From assembly GCF_002994655.1 (NCBI RefSeq), contig NZ_PPDL01000003.1, forward strand, positions 99,306 through 163,305: a stretch of DNA of 64,000 nucleotides, given 5' to 3'. Shown here in pieces: positions 36,700-45,760 of this stretch. This DNA is from Corynebacterium sp. 13CS0277 (GTDB lineage Bacteria; Actinomycetota; Actinomycetes; Mycobacteriales; Mycobacteriaceae). The translations under genes were made by a program, and so were the position numbers. The stretch's first letter is position 1. Each line of letters opens with the position of its first letter. The notes beneath the pieces were generated by a model. It had not been told where the DNA came from and did no database searches. It worked only from the letters and a program-made list of their open reading frames with translations.

Positions 36700-37692
36700 A
36701 TGACTTTTACTCCCGCTTCCCCGGCCCCTGTGTCCACCGACCCGGCCGTGCACAACGTCATCCTGGACTGCGATCCGGGGCACGATGACGCGGTCGCCAT
36801 CATCCTCGCCGCCGGCCACCCCAGCATCAACCTGCTGGGCATTACCACCGTCGGCGGCAACCAGACGCTGCCGAAGGTCACCCACAACGCGCTCAGCGTG
36901 GCCCGGGTGGCGCGGATTGCCACCCCGGTGTACCCGGGCTGCGCCCGCCCCCTCGTGCGCGCCGTGGAGGTCGCCGAGGACATTCACGGCGACACCGGCC
37001 TCGACGGGGTGGAGCTGCCCGAGCCCGCGCAGGCCGCCCAGGACACCCACGCCGTCGACTTCATCATCGACACCATCATGAACAACGAGCCGGGCACCGT
37101 CACCCTGGTGCCGACGGGCCCGCTGACGAACATTGCGCTCGCAGCCCGGAAGGAGCCGCGGATCGTCGAGCGGGTGCGTGAGGTGGTGCTCATGGGTGGC
37201 GGCTACCACGAGGGCAACTGGTCGCCGGTGGCGGAGTTCAACATCAAAGTCGACCCGGAGGCCGCCCACATCGTGTTCAACGAGCCGTGGCCGGTGACCA
37301 TGGTGGGCCTCGATCTCACCCACCAGGCGCTGTGCACCCCGGAGGTGGAGCGCACCATCGCAGAGCTCGGCACTGACGCCGCCGAGTTCGTCGTCGGCCT
37401 CATGGGGTTCTTCCGCACCGCCTACCAGGCCAACCAGGCGTTCCAGGATCCGCCGGTGCACGACCCCTGCACCATCGCCTACCTCATCGACCCGAGTGTG
37501 GTCTCCACGGTGAAGGTGCCCGTCGATGTGGAACTGTCCGGCGCGCTGACCACGGGGATGACGGTGGCGGATTTCCGCGCCCCCGCGCCGGACGACTGCC
37601 ACACCCAGGTGGCGGTCGACCTGGATCACGCGAAGTTCTGGGCGTTGGTGACCGACGCGATCGCCGCCATCGAACAACGCCCCGTCATCTAA
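36700..37692 (+). CDS. uriH: Ribonucleoside hydrolase (IunH/UriH family)
   Basis: 330 residues. The calcium-binding signature DCDPGHDDAVAI is near residue 24, with VTLVPTGPLTNIALA and MGGGYHEGNWSPVAEFNIKVDPEA further on. HDPCTIAYLIDP near the C-terminus carries the last calcium Asp. It splits ribonucleosides, probably uridine first, to base and ribose, which RbsK can use. GGAG lies five bases before the ATG. It is separated from uriT by 119 bases and is likely in the same operon. Confidence 0.9.
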   Translation: MTFTPASPAPVSTDPAVHNVILDCDPGHDDAVAIILAAGHPSINLLGITTVGGNQTLPKVTHNALSVARVARIATPVYPGCARPLVRAVEVAEDIHGDTGLDGVELPEPAQAAQDTHAVDFIIDTIMNNEPGTVTLVPTGPLTNIALAARKEPRIVERVREVVLMGGGYHEGNWSPVAEFNIKVDPEAAHIVFNEPWPVTMVGLDLTHQALCTPEVERTIAELGTDAAEFVVGLMGFFRTAYQANQAFQDPPVHDPCTIAYLIDPSVVSTVKVPVDVELSGALTTGMTVADFRAPAPDDCHTQVAVDLDHAKFWALVTDAIAAIEQRPVI

Positions 37693-37741
37693 ACGCACGG
37701 CGCGCGATGCGCGCGCCATACGCGCAGAGACACAGCTTTAG

Positions 37742-37783
37742 GCACGCAGCCCCCGACCATGTGTGAGGTCGGGGGCTGCGTGC
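37742..37783. terminator. Bidirectional hairpin, uriH / acyl-CoA ligase
   Basis: GCACGCAGCCCCCGACC (37742-37758) pairs perfectly with 37767-37783, a 17-bp stem between two convergent genes. Confidence 0.75.
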
Positions 37784-37794
37784 GTGCGGGGGAG

Positions 37795-39528
37795 TTATTT
37801 CTCGCCGGGGCCTTTGAGCTTGATGACGGTGAAGTGGCCGTCCCGCAGGTGCTGGCGCAGGTCCTTTTTGTCGAACTTGTCCACCGAGGTCTTATCGATG
37901 TGGTCGACGAAGGTCCAGTACTCGGGAAGCATCCAGCTCGGGAGGGTGGCGCGCAGGTGATCGCGGAGCTTCTCCGCCGTCGCCCGGTCTTCCTCCTCGC
38001 CGCGGGGCACACTCGCGTGGAGCACGGTGACCGCGAGCGGGCGTTCGCCCCACTTCTCGTCCGGGTTGCCGATGACGGCCGCTTCGACGACCTCGGCGGC
38101 CTCCATGACGAGGTTTTCCAACTGCACGGAGTAGATCCACTCGCCGCCGGAACGGATGACGTCGCGGGCGCGGTCCTCGATGGTGAGGTAGCCGTCCTTC
38201 GACACCGAGCCCACATCACCGGTGCGGAGCCACCCGTCGGGGGTGAACTTGTCGGCCGCGTCGTGGACATCCTTACCGCGGAACGTGTGCGCCGGGCCGC
38301 CGTCCTCCGAGGTGGCTGAATGCATGTAGGCGCCCGTCACCCAGTTGCCGCGCACCTGAATTTCGCCCTGATTGCGGTCCGTGCCGGTGACGTTTTCCCC
38401 ATCGTTGACCACCCGGTATTCCAGGGACGGGGGGAAACGGCCCTGGCTGATGCGGTACTGCCAGCGCGCCTCGCCGGACGCACCCTGCGGGGGCCGGGCG
38501 ACGGTGCCGATGGGGGAGGTCTCCGTCATGCCCCACACGTGGACGACATCGACGCCGTAGGCTTCCTCCCACATCTTGATGAGGATCGGCGGGGCGGGGG
38601 AACCACCGACGAAAATCTCGGTGAGGCTCATGCGCTCCGGGGGGTGGGCGCGGTAGTGGTTCATCAATGCGATCCACAGCGTCGGCACCCCGTGGGCCAC
38701 CCGCGGGTGGGAGGCGGCAATAATGCGCGCGAGCTGCGGGGCGGACACATCCGTGCCCGGGAACACCAGCGGGGCCCCGCAGGCGAAGGCCGCGATCGGC
38801 ACACCCCAGCTCAACACGTGATAAATCGGCACGCAGCACAAAAAGGTGTTGCCGTGGGACACCGCGAAACTATCCGTGGTGCGCAGGTTCATCGAGTGCA
38901 GGTAGATCGACCGGTGCGAATACGCCACCCCCTTCGGCGCGCCCGTCGTCCCCGTCGAGTAACACAGGGCGGCCGCGGTACGCTCGTCGAGCTCCGGCCA
39001 GTCAAAGGTCGCGGCCCGGCCGTCCAGCAGCGCCTCGTACGAATACACCCCCACCGAGGAATCAAACAGTGCCGCCAATTCGGTGACATCGCCGGGGCCG
39101 ATGAACACCACCGCCCGCACACTTGGGCAGTCGAACTCGCTCATGATCTCCGCGAGGTGCCCGCCCAGCCGCCGGTCGCAGATGATGACCTCGTCGGCGG
39201 CGTGGTTGATGATGTGCGCGATCTGGTCGTTCATCAACTGCTTGTTCAGCGGATTGAACACCGCCCCCATGCAGGAGACCGCGAAGAAGGTCTCGAGGTG
39301 CTCCGCGCAGTTGTACATGAACGTGCCCACCCGCTGGTCGCCGGTGATGCCCAGCTCGTCGCGCAGCGCGTGCGCCAACGCGGCCGCCCGGGCGCCGATG
39401 GCGGCGAAGGTGGTCTGCTCGTAGTCATCGCCGTCCCAGGTGGTGACGGTCGTGCCAGCATGAATCGACTGCCCGTAGCGCAAAATCCGGGCGATGTTTA
39501 AGGGCACGTCCTGCATGGTGCTCAGCAT
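37795..39528 (-). CDS. Fatty acid-CoA ligase (AMP-forming)
   Basis: 577 residues, adenylate-forming superfamily. The AMP-binding loop YSTGTTGAPKGVAYSHRS lies near residue 195. Further motifs are VHVWGMTETSPIG, GWLRTGDVGSVSKDGYLTIEDR and the C-terminal catalytic lysine region VDKFDKKDLRQHL. It should activate medium- or long-chain fatty acids with CoA and ATP. The ATG at 39528 has TAGAGT seven bases upstream and no ribosome site; an ATG at 39516 is possible. An N-terminal extension to 39825 is open but not protein-like. It faces the end of uriH. Confidence 0.87.
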   Translation of the reverse strand: MLSTMQDVPLNIARILRYGQSIHAGTTVTTWDGDDYEQTTFAAIGARAAALAHALRDELGITGDQRVGTFMYNCAEHLETFFAVSCMGAVFNPLNKQLMNDQIAHIINHAADEVIICDRRLGGHLAEIMSEFDCPSVRAVVFIGPGDVTELAALFDSSVGVYSYEALLDGRAATFDWPELDERTAAALCYSTGTTGAPKGVAYSHRSIYLHSMNLRTTDSFAVSHGNTFLCCVPIYHVLSWGVPIAAFACGAPLVFPGTDVSAPQLARIIAASHPRVAHGVPTLWIALMNHYRAHPPERMSLTEIFVGGSPAPPILIKMWEEAYGVDVVHVWGMTETSPIGTVARPPQGASGEARWQYRISQGRFPPSLEYRVVNDGENVTGTDRNQGEIQVRGNWVTGAYMHSATSEDGGPAHTFRGKDVHDAADKFTPDGWLRTGDVGSVSKDGYLTIEDRARDVIRSGGEWIYSVQLENLVMEAAEVVEAAVIGNPDEKWGERPLAVTVLHASVPRGEEEDRATAEKLRDHLRATLPSWMLPEYWTFVDHIDKTSVDKFDKKDLRQHLRDGHFTVIKLKGPGEK

Positions 39529-39535
39529 GCCCACC

Positions 39536-39541
39536 ACTCTA
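39536..39541 (-). promoter_or_regulatory. -10 hexamer TAGAGT before the acyl-CoA ligase
   Basis: Ends seven bases before the ATG at 39528 on the minus strand, with no ribosome site; predicts a leaderless mRNA. Confidence 0.4.
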
Positions 39542-39686
39542 GCGGCCACACCCGGAACCGGACGGGCACCCGGCCCCGCGCGGCCCCACGACCGCAGGCC
39601 ACCACCGGGGTGCTGGGAGTGTCTGCGGTGCCAGGAATCGAAAACCGTGCGGGGGTGCGCTAAACTAATGCGCGCTACACCCGTCA

Positions 39687-39700
39687 TGGTGAATTCACCA
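39687..39700. promoter_or_regulatory. Perfect 14-bp palindrome, candidate operator
   Basis: TGGTGAATTCACCA, an AT-centred palindrome in very GC-rich surroundings, about 160 bases upstream of the acyl-CoA ligase start. It could bind a dimeric regulator. Confidence 0.4.
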
Positions 39701-40340
39701 CGACCCACGTGATGCCACGTGTGCGCACCACACGCTCCCCACCGGCTGCGACTTAGTCGGCCAGCTTCAGCAGACCCTGCTGCGGCGGAGCGGCAGTGAT
39801 CCACGGTTGCCTTGGTGCAACCCACGACCGTCAGCCGGGAGCCGACGGACGCGCACCACCGTTTGAAAAGCCACCGTCACGCCCCACACCACACGCATTA
39901 TCCCGCGTGCACTGGGGCCTGTCGGGAGTGTGCACGACGCCGTGCGACAACCATTGCCGCAGGCGTGCCCAGCACCCACAAACACACACCCCTCATGTTT
40001 CCCAGGCCATTGTCGACACTGCGTCGGCGGGTTGGTCGGGGCATGACTGCGCGTGTGTGGGTGAAGGCCCACAATCTTTCTTTCTCGTCTTACCCCCTCC
40101 TTGTTCTCCCGCGTCGCCGACGCAAGGCCGCCCGCGTGGTGGTTGCCGTGAGAGCTGCTCTTCATGGAGCAGGCCCGCCGACCGCACAAGGAATCTGCCC
40201 ACCGGGCACTCGCCCACTGGGGCATATCCCGCGTGACGCTGCTGGGAGAACCCCGTGAAGGGGGAAAGGGAAGAACAAAGGGAAGAACACTGTGGGGTGC
40301 CAGGTGGCGTGGCATCGTCGTGACACCGGGATTGCCGTCT

Positions 40341-40373
40341 GTGAGGAACACGCACTGCGTGCATGTTCCTCAC
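40341..40373. repeat. Hairpin in the rho upstream region
   Basis: GTGAGGAACA (40341-40350) pairs with TGTTCCTCAC (40364-40373). After one mismatch GCAC pairs with GTGC around a TGC loop. No T-run follows. Confidence 0.65.
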
Positions 40374-40438
40374 GGTTGCAGCCCTGTGCGTCGTCGTGAC
40401 TGTTTCACCACCGTCGACATCGGCGCCTGCCAGATGGC

Positions 40439-40470
40439 GTAGACACCCCGGAGCTAGTGCTGGGGTCTAC
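40439..40470. repeat. Second hairpin in the rho upstream region
   Basis: GTAGAC-AC-CCC pairs with GGGGTCTAC (40462-40470) with a two-base bulge. It lies 66 bases after the first hairpin and 366 bases before the rho start. Confidence 0.45.
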
Positions 40471-40836
40471 GGGCAGTGCCCTACGCACGACGGGGCGTGT
40501 GGCTGAGCCTGCGACACCGGTGTGTTCTCTTACGCTGCGTTCGACCACGGTCTTTTCCGGCGGCGAACGCTCGTAAAGAAGACACCCGGCTGCAGGCACC
40601 AGCCACCACCCGTGTGCGACCGCGCCACCACCTTTGTCACCCGCACGGCGTGCAGCCCCCACCCACCCCACCACCGCCACCAGTGGACGATGGTGTCGCT
40701 TCCCCGGCTTGGACGAGGATGCGACGCCCAGACCCACGGTGCGGAACCGGTCAGGGGAGATGAGGTGAGGTGCTGCGCGCACACGATGTGCCGGGGAGGT
40801 GCGTGGGGCGAGGAATGAAAGGATCAAAGGATCTTC

Positions 40837-42645
40837 GTGAGCGAGAACTCCACGACCGCCGCGGGCGACTTGTCTGCCCTGCGCCTGCCTGAGCTGAAGA
40901 AAATGGCCCAGGACATGGGCCTCAAGGGGATTTCTGCCAAGCGCAAAGGCGAACTGATCGACATGATCAGCGCCGCCGGCGCCGCCCGCAGCACCCGCCC
41001 GGCGCAGTCCGCGCCCACGGGCGAGGAACCCAGCGTGCCCCGCACCCGCACCCGCCGCCGCGCCCACGCGGACGACGCCACCGCCGCTCCCGCTGAAGCG
41101 GCCACCCAGGCCCCCGCCCAGGCTGAGGACTCCCAGTCCGAGGACGCGGCAGCAGAGGATAAGCCGGTGCGCTACGAGTCGCGCTCCGCTGCGCGCCGGG
41201 CGCGCCGCAACCGGGCCCGCCAGAACCAGAAAGAACGCCGCCGCGGGCGCGGCCAGGACTCCGAGTCCCACTCCGAGGAGCGCGGCGAGACCAAGGGCCG
41301 GGAGCAGAAGAACTCCGACGCCCGCCGGGAGGATCGTCGAGACGACCGGCGCGAGTCCCGCCGGGAGCGCGAGGAGGAGCGCCGCGGGCGCCGCAACCGC
41401 CGCGAGCGGGGCCGCAACCGCGACGACCGTCGCGACGATCGCCGGGAGGCACGGGAGCAGGAGGTCGACGAGTCGAACCTCGTCACCGTCGGCGGCATCC
41501 TCGACATCGTCGACAACAATGTCGCGTTCCTGCGGACCACCGGCTACAACGCCGCACCGGCGGACGTGTTCGTCAACCCGCAGATGATTCGCCGCTTCGG
41601 CCTGCGCCGCGGCGACGCCATCATCGGCGCCATCAAGCCGGGCAAGGAAACGACTTACGGCTCGGGCCGCAACCGGGCGAAGTACAACCCGCTGTTCCGG
41701 GTGGATTCCATCAACGGCATGTCCGTGGAGGAAGCCCGCCAGCGCCCCGAGTTCGCGAAGCTGACGCCGCTGTACCCGAACCAGCGTCTGCGCCTGGAAA
41801 CCGACCCGAAGGTGCTGACCACCCGCGTCATCGACCTCATCATGCCGATCGGTAAGGGCCAGCGCGCGCTCATCGTGTCCCCGCCGAAGGCCGGTAAGAC
41901 CACGATCCTGCAGAACATCGCGAACGCGATCGCACAGAACAACCCCGAGTGCTACCTCATGGTCGTCCTCGTCGACGAGCGCCCCGAGGAAGTCACCGAC
42001 ATGCAGCGCAGCGTCAAGGGTGAGGTCATCGCCTCCACCTTCGACCGCCCGCCGAGCGAGCACACCACCGTCGCGGAGCTCGCCATCGAGCGCGCGAAGC
42101 GTCTCGTGGAGCAGGGCCAGGACGTGGTCGTCCTGCTGGACTCGATCACCCGCCTGGGCCGCGCCTACAACAACAGCTCCCCGGCGTCGGGTCGCATCCT
42201 CTCCGGCGGTGTGGACTCCAACGCCCTGTACCCGCCGAAGCGTTTCCTCGGTGCCGCCCGCAACATCGAAAACGGCGGCTCCCTGACGATCATCGCGACC
42301 GCCATGGTGGAGACCGGCTCCGCTGGCGACACCGTCATCTTCGAGGAGTTTAAGGGCACCGGTAACGCGGAGCTCAAGCTGGACCGCAAGATCTCCGAGC
42401 GGCGCGTGTTCCCCGCCGTCGACGTCAACCCCTCCGGCACCCGCAAGGACGAGCTGCTGCTCGCCCCGGAGGAAGCGCGCGTCATGCACAAGCTGCGCCG
42501 CATTCTCTCCGCGCTGGACAACCAGCAGGCCATCGACCTGCTCATCCGCCAGCTGAAGAAGACGAAGAACAACGGCGAATTCCTGCTGCAGGTCATGAAC
42601 TCTGAGCACATGGCCATCGATGATGGTGAGGAGGACTACTCCTAA
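40837..42645 (+). CDS. rho: Transcription termination factor Rho
   Basis: 602 residues from GTG. The Rho N-terminal domain [21 protein letters not shown] is followed by an Arg/Asp/Glu-rich insertion (about 50-205), the long charged insert typical of actinobacterial Rho. The RNA-binding domain has [19 protein letters not shown]. Walker A is [11 protein letters not shown] (about 347-357) and Walker [19 protein letters not shown]. It is a hexameric RNA helicase that ends transcription. AAGGAT precedes the GTG. prfA overlaps the stop by one base; rpmE, which lies between rho and prfA in mycobacteria, is absent. Confidence 0.96.
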   Translation: MSENSTTAAGDLSALRLPELKKMAQDMGLKGISAKRKGELIDMISAAGAARSTRPAQSAPTGEEPSVPRTRTRRRAHADDATAAPAEAATQAPAQAEDSQSEDAAAEDKPVRYESRSAARRARRNRARQNQKERRRGRGQDSESHSEERGETKGREQKNSDARREDRRDDRRESRREREEERRGRRNRRERGRNRDDRRDDRREAREQEVDESNLVTVGGILDIVDNNVAFLRTTGYNAAPADVFVNPQMIRRFGLRRGDAIIGAIKPGKETTYGSGRNRAKYNPLFRVDSINGMSVEEARQRPEFAKLTPLYPNQRLRLETDPKVLTTRVIDLIMPIGKGQRALIVSPPKAGKTTILQNIANAIAQNNPECYLMVVLVDERPEEVTDMQRSVKGEVIASTFDRPPSEHTTVAELAIERAKRLVEQGQDVVVLLDSITRLGRAYNNSSPASGRILSGGVDSNALYPPKRFLGAARNIENGGSLTIIATAMVETGSAGDTVIFEEFKGTGNAELKLDRKISERRVFPAVDVNPSGTRKDELLLAPEEARVMHKLRRILSALDNQQAIDLLIRQLKKTKNNGEFLLQVMNSEHMAIDDGEEDYS

Positions 42646-43721
42646 TGGCGAGCACTGTTTCCGTCGTCGACGACATCCTCGCCGAATACCAGGGCCTGGA
42701 GGCGCAGCTGTCCGACCCGGAGCTGCACAACGATGCCGCCGCCGCCCGCCGCGTCGGTAAGCGCTACTCCCAGCTGCAGCCCATCATCAAGGTGCACGAG
42801 CAGCTCGAGGGCGTGCGCGAGGATCTTGAGGCCGCCCGCGAGATGGCGCGCGAAGATTCCGAGTTCGCTGCGGAAGCTGAGCGGCTTGCCGCCGAGGAGG
42901 TGGAGCTGGAAGAAAAGCTCGCCGACTTGCTCGCGCCGCGCGACCCGCACGACGCCGACGACATCGTCATGGAGATTAAGTCCGGTGCCGGCGGCGAGGA
43001 GGCCGCACTGTTCGCCGCGGAGCTGGCGCGCATGTACCAGCGCTACGCGGACAGGCACGGCTTCACCACGGAGGTGCTCGGCCTCAACGAGTCGGATCTC
43101 GGTGGCGTCAAAGACATGACCATGACCATCCGCTCCAAGCAGCCCAGCGCTGACGGGGCGTGGAGCGTGTTCAAGTTCGAGGGTGGTGTGCACCGCGTGC
43201 AGCGCGTGCCCGTCACCGAATCCCAGGGCCGCATCCAGACCTCCGCCGCCGGCGTGCTGGTCTACCCGGAGCCGGACGAGGTCGGCGAAGTCGACATCGA
43301 CGACAAGGACCTGCGTATCGACGTCTACCGCTCCTCCGGTAAGGGCGGCCAGGGCGTGAACACCACCGACTCCGCGGTGCGTATCACCCACCTGCCGACC
43401 GGCATCGTGGTGACCTGCCAGAAGGAACGCTCGCAGATTCAGAACAAGGCGCGCGCCATGCAGGTGCTCGCCGCGCGACTGCAGCAGATGGCCGAAGAGC
43501 AGGCCGACGCGGAGGCCGCGGAAGGCCGCGCCGCCCAGATCCGCACCATGGACCGCTCGGAGCGCATCCGCACCTACAACTGGCCGGAGAACCGCATCAG
43601 CGACCACCGCATCGGCTACAAGGCCAACAACCTGGATCAGGTGCTCAATGGCGGCCTGGAGGACCTGTTCACGGCCCTGCAGGCAGCCGATCGGGCTGCC
43701 CGATTGGAAGCAGAGCAGTAG
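42645..43721 (+). CDS. prfA: Peptide chain release factor 1
   Basis: 358 residues, normal RF1 length. The GGQ peptidyl-tRNA hydrolysis motif is seen as [17 protein letters not shown] near residue 230, and the codon-recognition region follows [16 protein letters not shown]. It releases nascent peptides at UAA and UAG. The ATG overlaps the rho stop (TAATG), so translation is coupled to rho. The next gene, prmC, encodes the methylase that modifies this GGQ glutamine. Confidence 0.97.
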   Translation: MASTVSVVDDILAEYQGLEAQLSDPELHNDAAAARRVGKRYSQLQPIIKVHEQLEGVREDLEAAREMAREDSEFAAEAERLAAEEVELEEKLADLLAPRDPHDADDIVMEIKSGAGGEEAALFAAELARMYQRYADRHGFTTEVLGLNESDLGGVKDMTMTIRSKQPSADGAWSVFKFEGGVHRVQRVPVTESQGRIQTSAAGVLVYPEPDEVGEVDIDDKDLRIDVYRSSGKGGQGVNTTDSAVRITHLPTGIVVTCQKERSQIQNKARAMQVLAARLQQMAEEQADAEAAEGRAAQIRTMDRSERIRTYNWPENRISDHRIGYKANNLDQVLNGGLEDLFTALQAADRAARLEAEQ

Positions 43722-43724
43722 AGT
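43719..43724 (+). promoter_or_regulatory. -10-like TAGAGT at the prfA stop, before prmC
   Basis: TAGAGT includes the prfA stop codon and ends seven bases before the prmC GTG, which has no ribosome site. It could give a leaderless prmC transcript. Confidence 0.3.
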
Positions 43725-43731
43725 TGACACC

Positions 43732-44613
43732 GTGCGTGAACTCATAGCGACAGCAACAGCCCAACTCGCCGACGCGGGTGTGGCCTCCCCGCGCGTCGAC
43801 GCCGCACTTCTGGCCGAGTATGTGTTCGGCATTCCTGCCCTCGAGGTGGGGTTGGCGGATACCCCGCAGGATGCGGCGCTGGTGGCGCGCTACCAGGAAC
43901 TGGTGGCCCGCCGCGCACGCCGCGAACCGCTGCAGCACATCCTCGGCCGGGCGCATTTCTACGGCCTCGAGCTCACGGTCGGCTCCGGGGTGTTCATTCC
44001 CCGCCCGGAGACCGAACAACTCGCGGAGATCGCCATCCAGGCCACCCGGGATGCGATCGCCCGCGGCGTGGAGCACCCCATCGTGGTCGACGCGTGCGCC
44101 GGCTCCGGGGCGCTGGGATTGGCCATCGCCCGGGAGGTGCCCGCGGCGCGAGTCATCGCCATCGAGATGTACCCGCAGGCCGTGGAGTTTCTCCGGGCGA
44201 ACGTCGGCGCCATCGACCCGCGCGTGGAGATCATCCAGTCGGATGCCACCCGGATGGAGGTGTTGGAATCCAAGCTGGACCAGCCGGGCTGTGTGGACGT
44301 GTTTGTCTCCAACCCGCCGTACGTGCCCACGGGGCACGCCACGGACAGTGAGACTCGTGCGGACCCGTTGGCGGCGGTGTTTGCCGCCGATACCGGCATG
44401 GCGGTCATCAAGCCGATGGCGCGGGTCGCCGCCCACTGGTTGGCGCCGGGAGGGTTTTTCGGCGTGGAGCACGACGAGACGACCCAGTCGCGTGTCACCC
44501 AGGCGGTGAGCGCCACCAAGGCGTTCACCAACATCCAGGAGCGTCATGACCTGGCGGGCCGCCCCCGTTTCGTCACCGCCACCCGGATGAAGGCCGGCCG
44601 CAGCGCCACGTAA
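43732..44613 (+). CDS. prmC: Release factor glutamine methyltransferase
   Basis: 293 residues from GTG 43732. The SAM-binding motif is [16 protein letters not shown], and the catalytic NPPY is in [11 protein letters not shown]. The PrmC N-terminal helical domain includes [16 protein letters not shown] and [10 protein letters not shown]. It methylates the GGQ glutamine of RF1/RF2. Ten bases separate it from prfA. An upstream extension to 43648 overlaps prfA and is not family-like. Confidence 0.93.
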   Translation: MRELIATATAQLADAGVASPRVDAALLAEYVFGIPALEVGLADTPQDAALVARYQELVARRARREPLQHILGRAHFYGLELTVGSGVFIPRPETEQLAEIAIQATRDAIARGVEHPIVVDACAGSGALGLAIAREVPAARVIAIEMYPQAVEFLRANVGAIDPRVEIIQSDATRMEVLESKLDQPGCVDVFVSNPPYVPTGHATDSETRADPLAAVFAADTGMAVIKPMARVAAHWLAPGGFFGVEHDETTQSRVTQAVSATKAFTNIQERHDLAGRPRFVTATRMKAGRSAT

Positions 44614-44637
44614 GTCGCGCGCGGACTCACGACGGCA

Positions 44638-44673
44638 GTTGCCCCAACCATCACTGTGATGGTGTGGGGCAAC
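44638..44673 (+). terminator. Stem-loop terminator after prmC
   Basis: GTTGCCCCA (44638-44646) pairs with TGGGGCAAC (44665-44673), and inside CCATCAC pairs with GTGATGG around a single T. It starts 25 bases after the prmC stop. Confidence 0.75.
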
Positions 44674-44770
44674 ACCCGCCACGGTGGGTGCGTGCCCGCA
44701 GGGAAACCCCGGCGCCCATGGCTCCCCGGGAGGATGCCGCGCCCACCGTGATTTCTCTTCTTTACTCTTT

Positions 44771-44798
44771 TTCACCTTTTCTCTTCTTGGCATATTAT
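44771..44798 (+). promoter_or_regulatory. Possible promoter upstream of tsaC-wecA
   Basis: TTCACC, 16 bases, TATTAT, within the pyrimidine-rich tract; it would leave a leader of about 300 bases before tsaC. Confidence 0.35.
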
Positions 44799-45106
44799 CT
44801 TTGTTTTTCTGCCCCCCTGGCCTGCACCCGCACAAGCGATCGTCGCGCAAGGGGGTAGGAAAATTTCCCCATATTTCTTTATTTCTTTGCGTTGTTTCTC
44901 GCGCTATGTGGATTGTGTGCGTCGGGAGACGCTCGGCGCTGATTCCCTCGCCCGCGCACGGTGCCGCAGGTTTTCTTTCTGCTGCAGGTGTGGCAGGGGA
45001 GAAAAGCCAAGAGGTAACGCACCCGCACGCTTTCTGGGTGCGGGAATATCGTTCACAGACAACGTCCCGCGAGAGGTTGTTCTCGCGTGCATGGAAGGCG
45101 TGAAGC

Positions 45107-45757
45107 ATGAGCCGAATCTATGACTGTGCCGACAGTGAGGCCCGCGAGCTGGGCCTGCGGGCCGCAGCCAACGCCGTGGAGGCCGGGCGTCTCATCGTGA
45201 TGCCGACGGATACTCTCTACGGCATTGGCTGCAACGCCTTCGATAATGAGGCGGTGGCGAAGCTGCTGGAGACCAAGCGGCGCGGCCCGGATATGCCTGT
45301 GCCGGTCCTCGTCGGCTCCTGGGATACCGCCAAGGGCCTGGTGCGGGAGTTCACCCACCACGCGGACGTGCTCATCAAGGCGTTCTGGCCGGGCGGGCTG
45401 TCCCTCGTCGTGCCGCAGGCGCCGAGCCTGCCGTGGAACCTGGGCGATACCCGGGGCACGGTGATGCTGCGGATGCCGCTGCACCCGGTGGCGATTGAAC
45501 TGCTGCGGACCACGGGTCCCATGGCGGTGAGCTCGGCGAACATTAGTGGCCAGCCGCCCGCGACCACGGCGCAGGACGCCAAGGACCAGCTGGGTGCGGC
45601 GGTGAGCTGCTACCTCGATGGTGGGCCCTGCCCGCAGGCGGTGCCGTCGACGATCGTGGATCTCTCGGCCCGGACGCCGCGCATCCTGCGCCAAGGGGCC
45701 GTCTCCGCAGAGGCTATCGGTCACGCCCTGGGGCTTGACCCGGCGAGCTTGCTCTAA
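45107..45757 (+). CDS. tsaC: L-threonylcarbamoyladenylate synthase (TsaC/Sua5 family)
   Basis: 216 residues of the YrdC/Sua5 fold. Conserved stretches are VMPTDTLYGIGCNAF, the KRRGPDMPVPVLVGS ATP/threonine site, WPGGLSLVV and GPMAVSSANISGQP. It makes threonylcarbamoyl-AMP for the t6A modification of ANN-decoding tRNAs. It lacks the extra C-terminal Sua5 domain. GAAGG lies eight bases before the ATG. wecA begins three bases after its stop. The prmC-tsaC neighbourhood is conserved in Actinobacteria. Confidence 0.92.
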   Translation: MSRIYDCADSEARELGLRAAANAVEAGRLIVMPTDTLYGIGCNAFDNEAVAKLLETKRRGPDMPVPVLVGSWDTAKGLVREFTHHADVLIKAFWPGGLSLVVPQAPSLPWNLGDTRGTVMLRMPLHPVAIELLRTTGPMAVSSANISGQPPATTAQDAKDQLGAAVSCYLDGGPCPQAVPSTIVDLSARTPRILRQGAVSAEAIGHALGLDPASLL

Positions 45758-45760
45758 GCC

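Larger units (their letters stand above)
39529..40836. other. Long non-coding region upstream of rho
   Basis: About 1.3 kb with no gene I can support. Its reading frames are proline/arginine/histidine-rich shadows without ribosome sites. It holds a 14-bp palindrome near the acyl-CoA ligase promoter and two hairpins before rho (40341-40373 and 40439-40470). A long rho leader is plausible, since rho often autoregulates through its leader. Confidence 0.55.
44614..45106. other. prmC-tsaC intergenic region with pyrimidine-rich tract
   Basis: 493 bases. It starts with the prmC terminator, then has an unusually C/T-rich, low-GC plus strand from about 44750 to 44910. That part contains a possible promoter (TTCACC 44771-44776, 16 bases, TATTAT 44793-44798). 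CGCACCC/GGGTGCG can form a hairpin at about 45018-45041. tsaC begins after GAAGG at its end. No gene is seen. Confidence 0.55.

Noticed and set aside
39529..39825. Longer N-terminus for the acyl-CoA ligase
   Set aside because: The upstream frame is Gly/Arg-rich, not family-like, and overlaps the predicted promoter and operator.
39767..40351. 194-codon minus-strand frame upstream of rho
   Set aside because: Low-complexity translation and no ribosome site; it begins inside a hairpin. A short in-frame stretch ending LLKLAD before a stop at 39753 has no start codon.
44810..44840. Possible 6C-type small RNA (six C in a row)
   Set aside because: Only one C-run is seen and the paired C-rich hairpins that define that RNA are not found.
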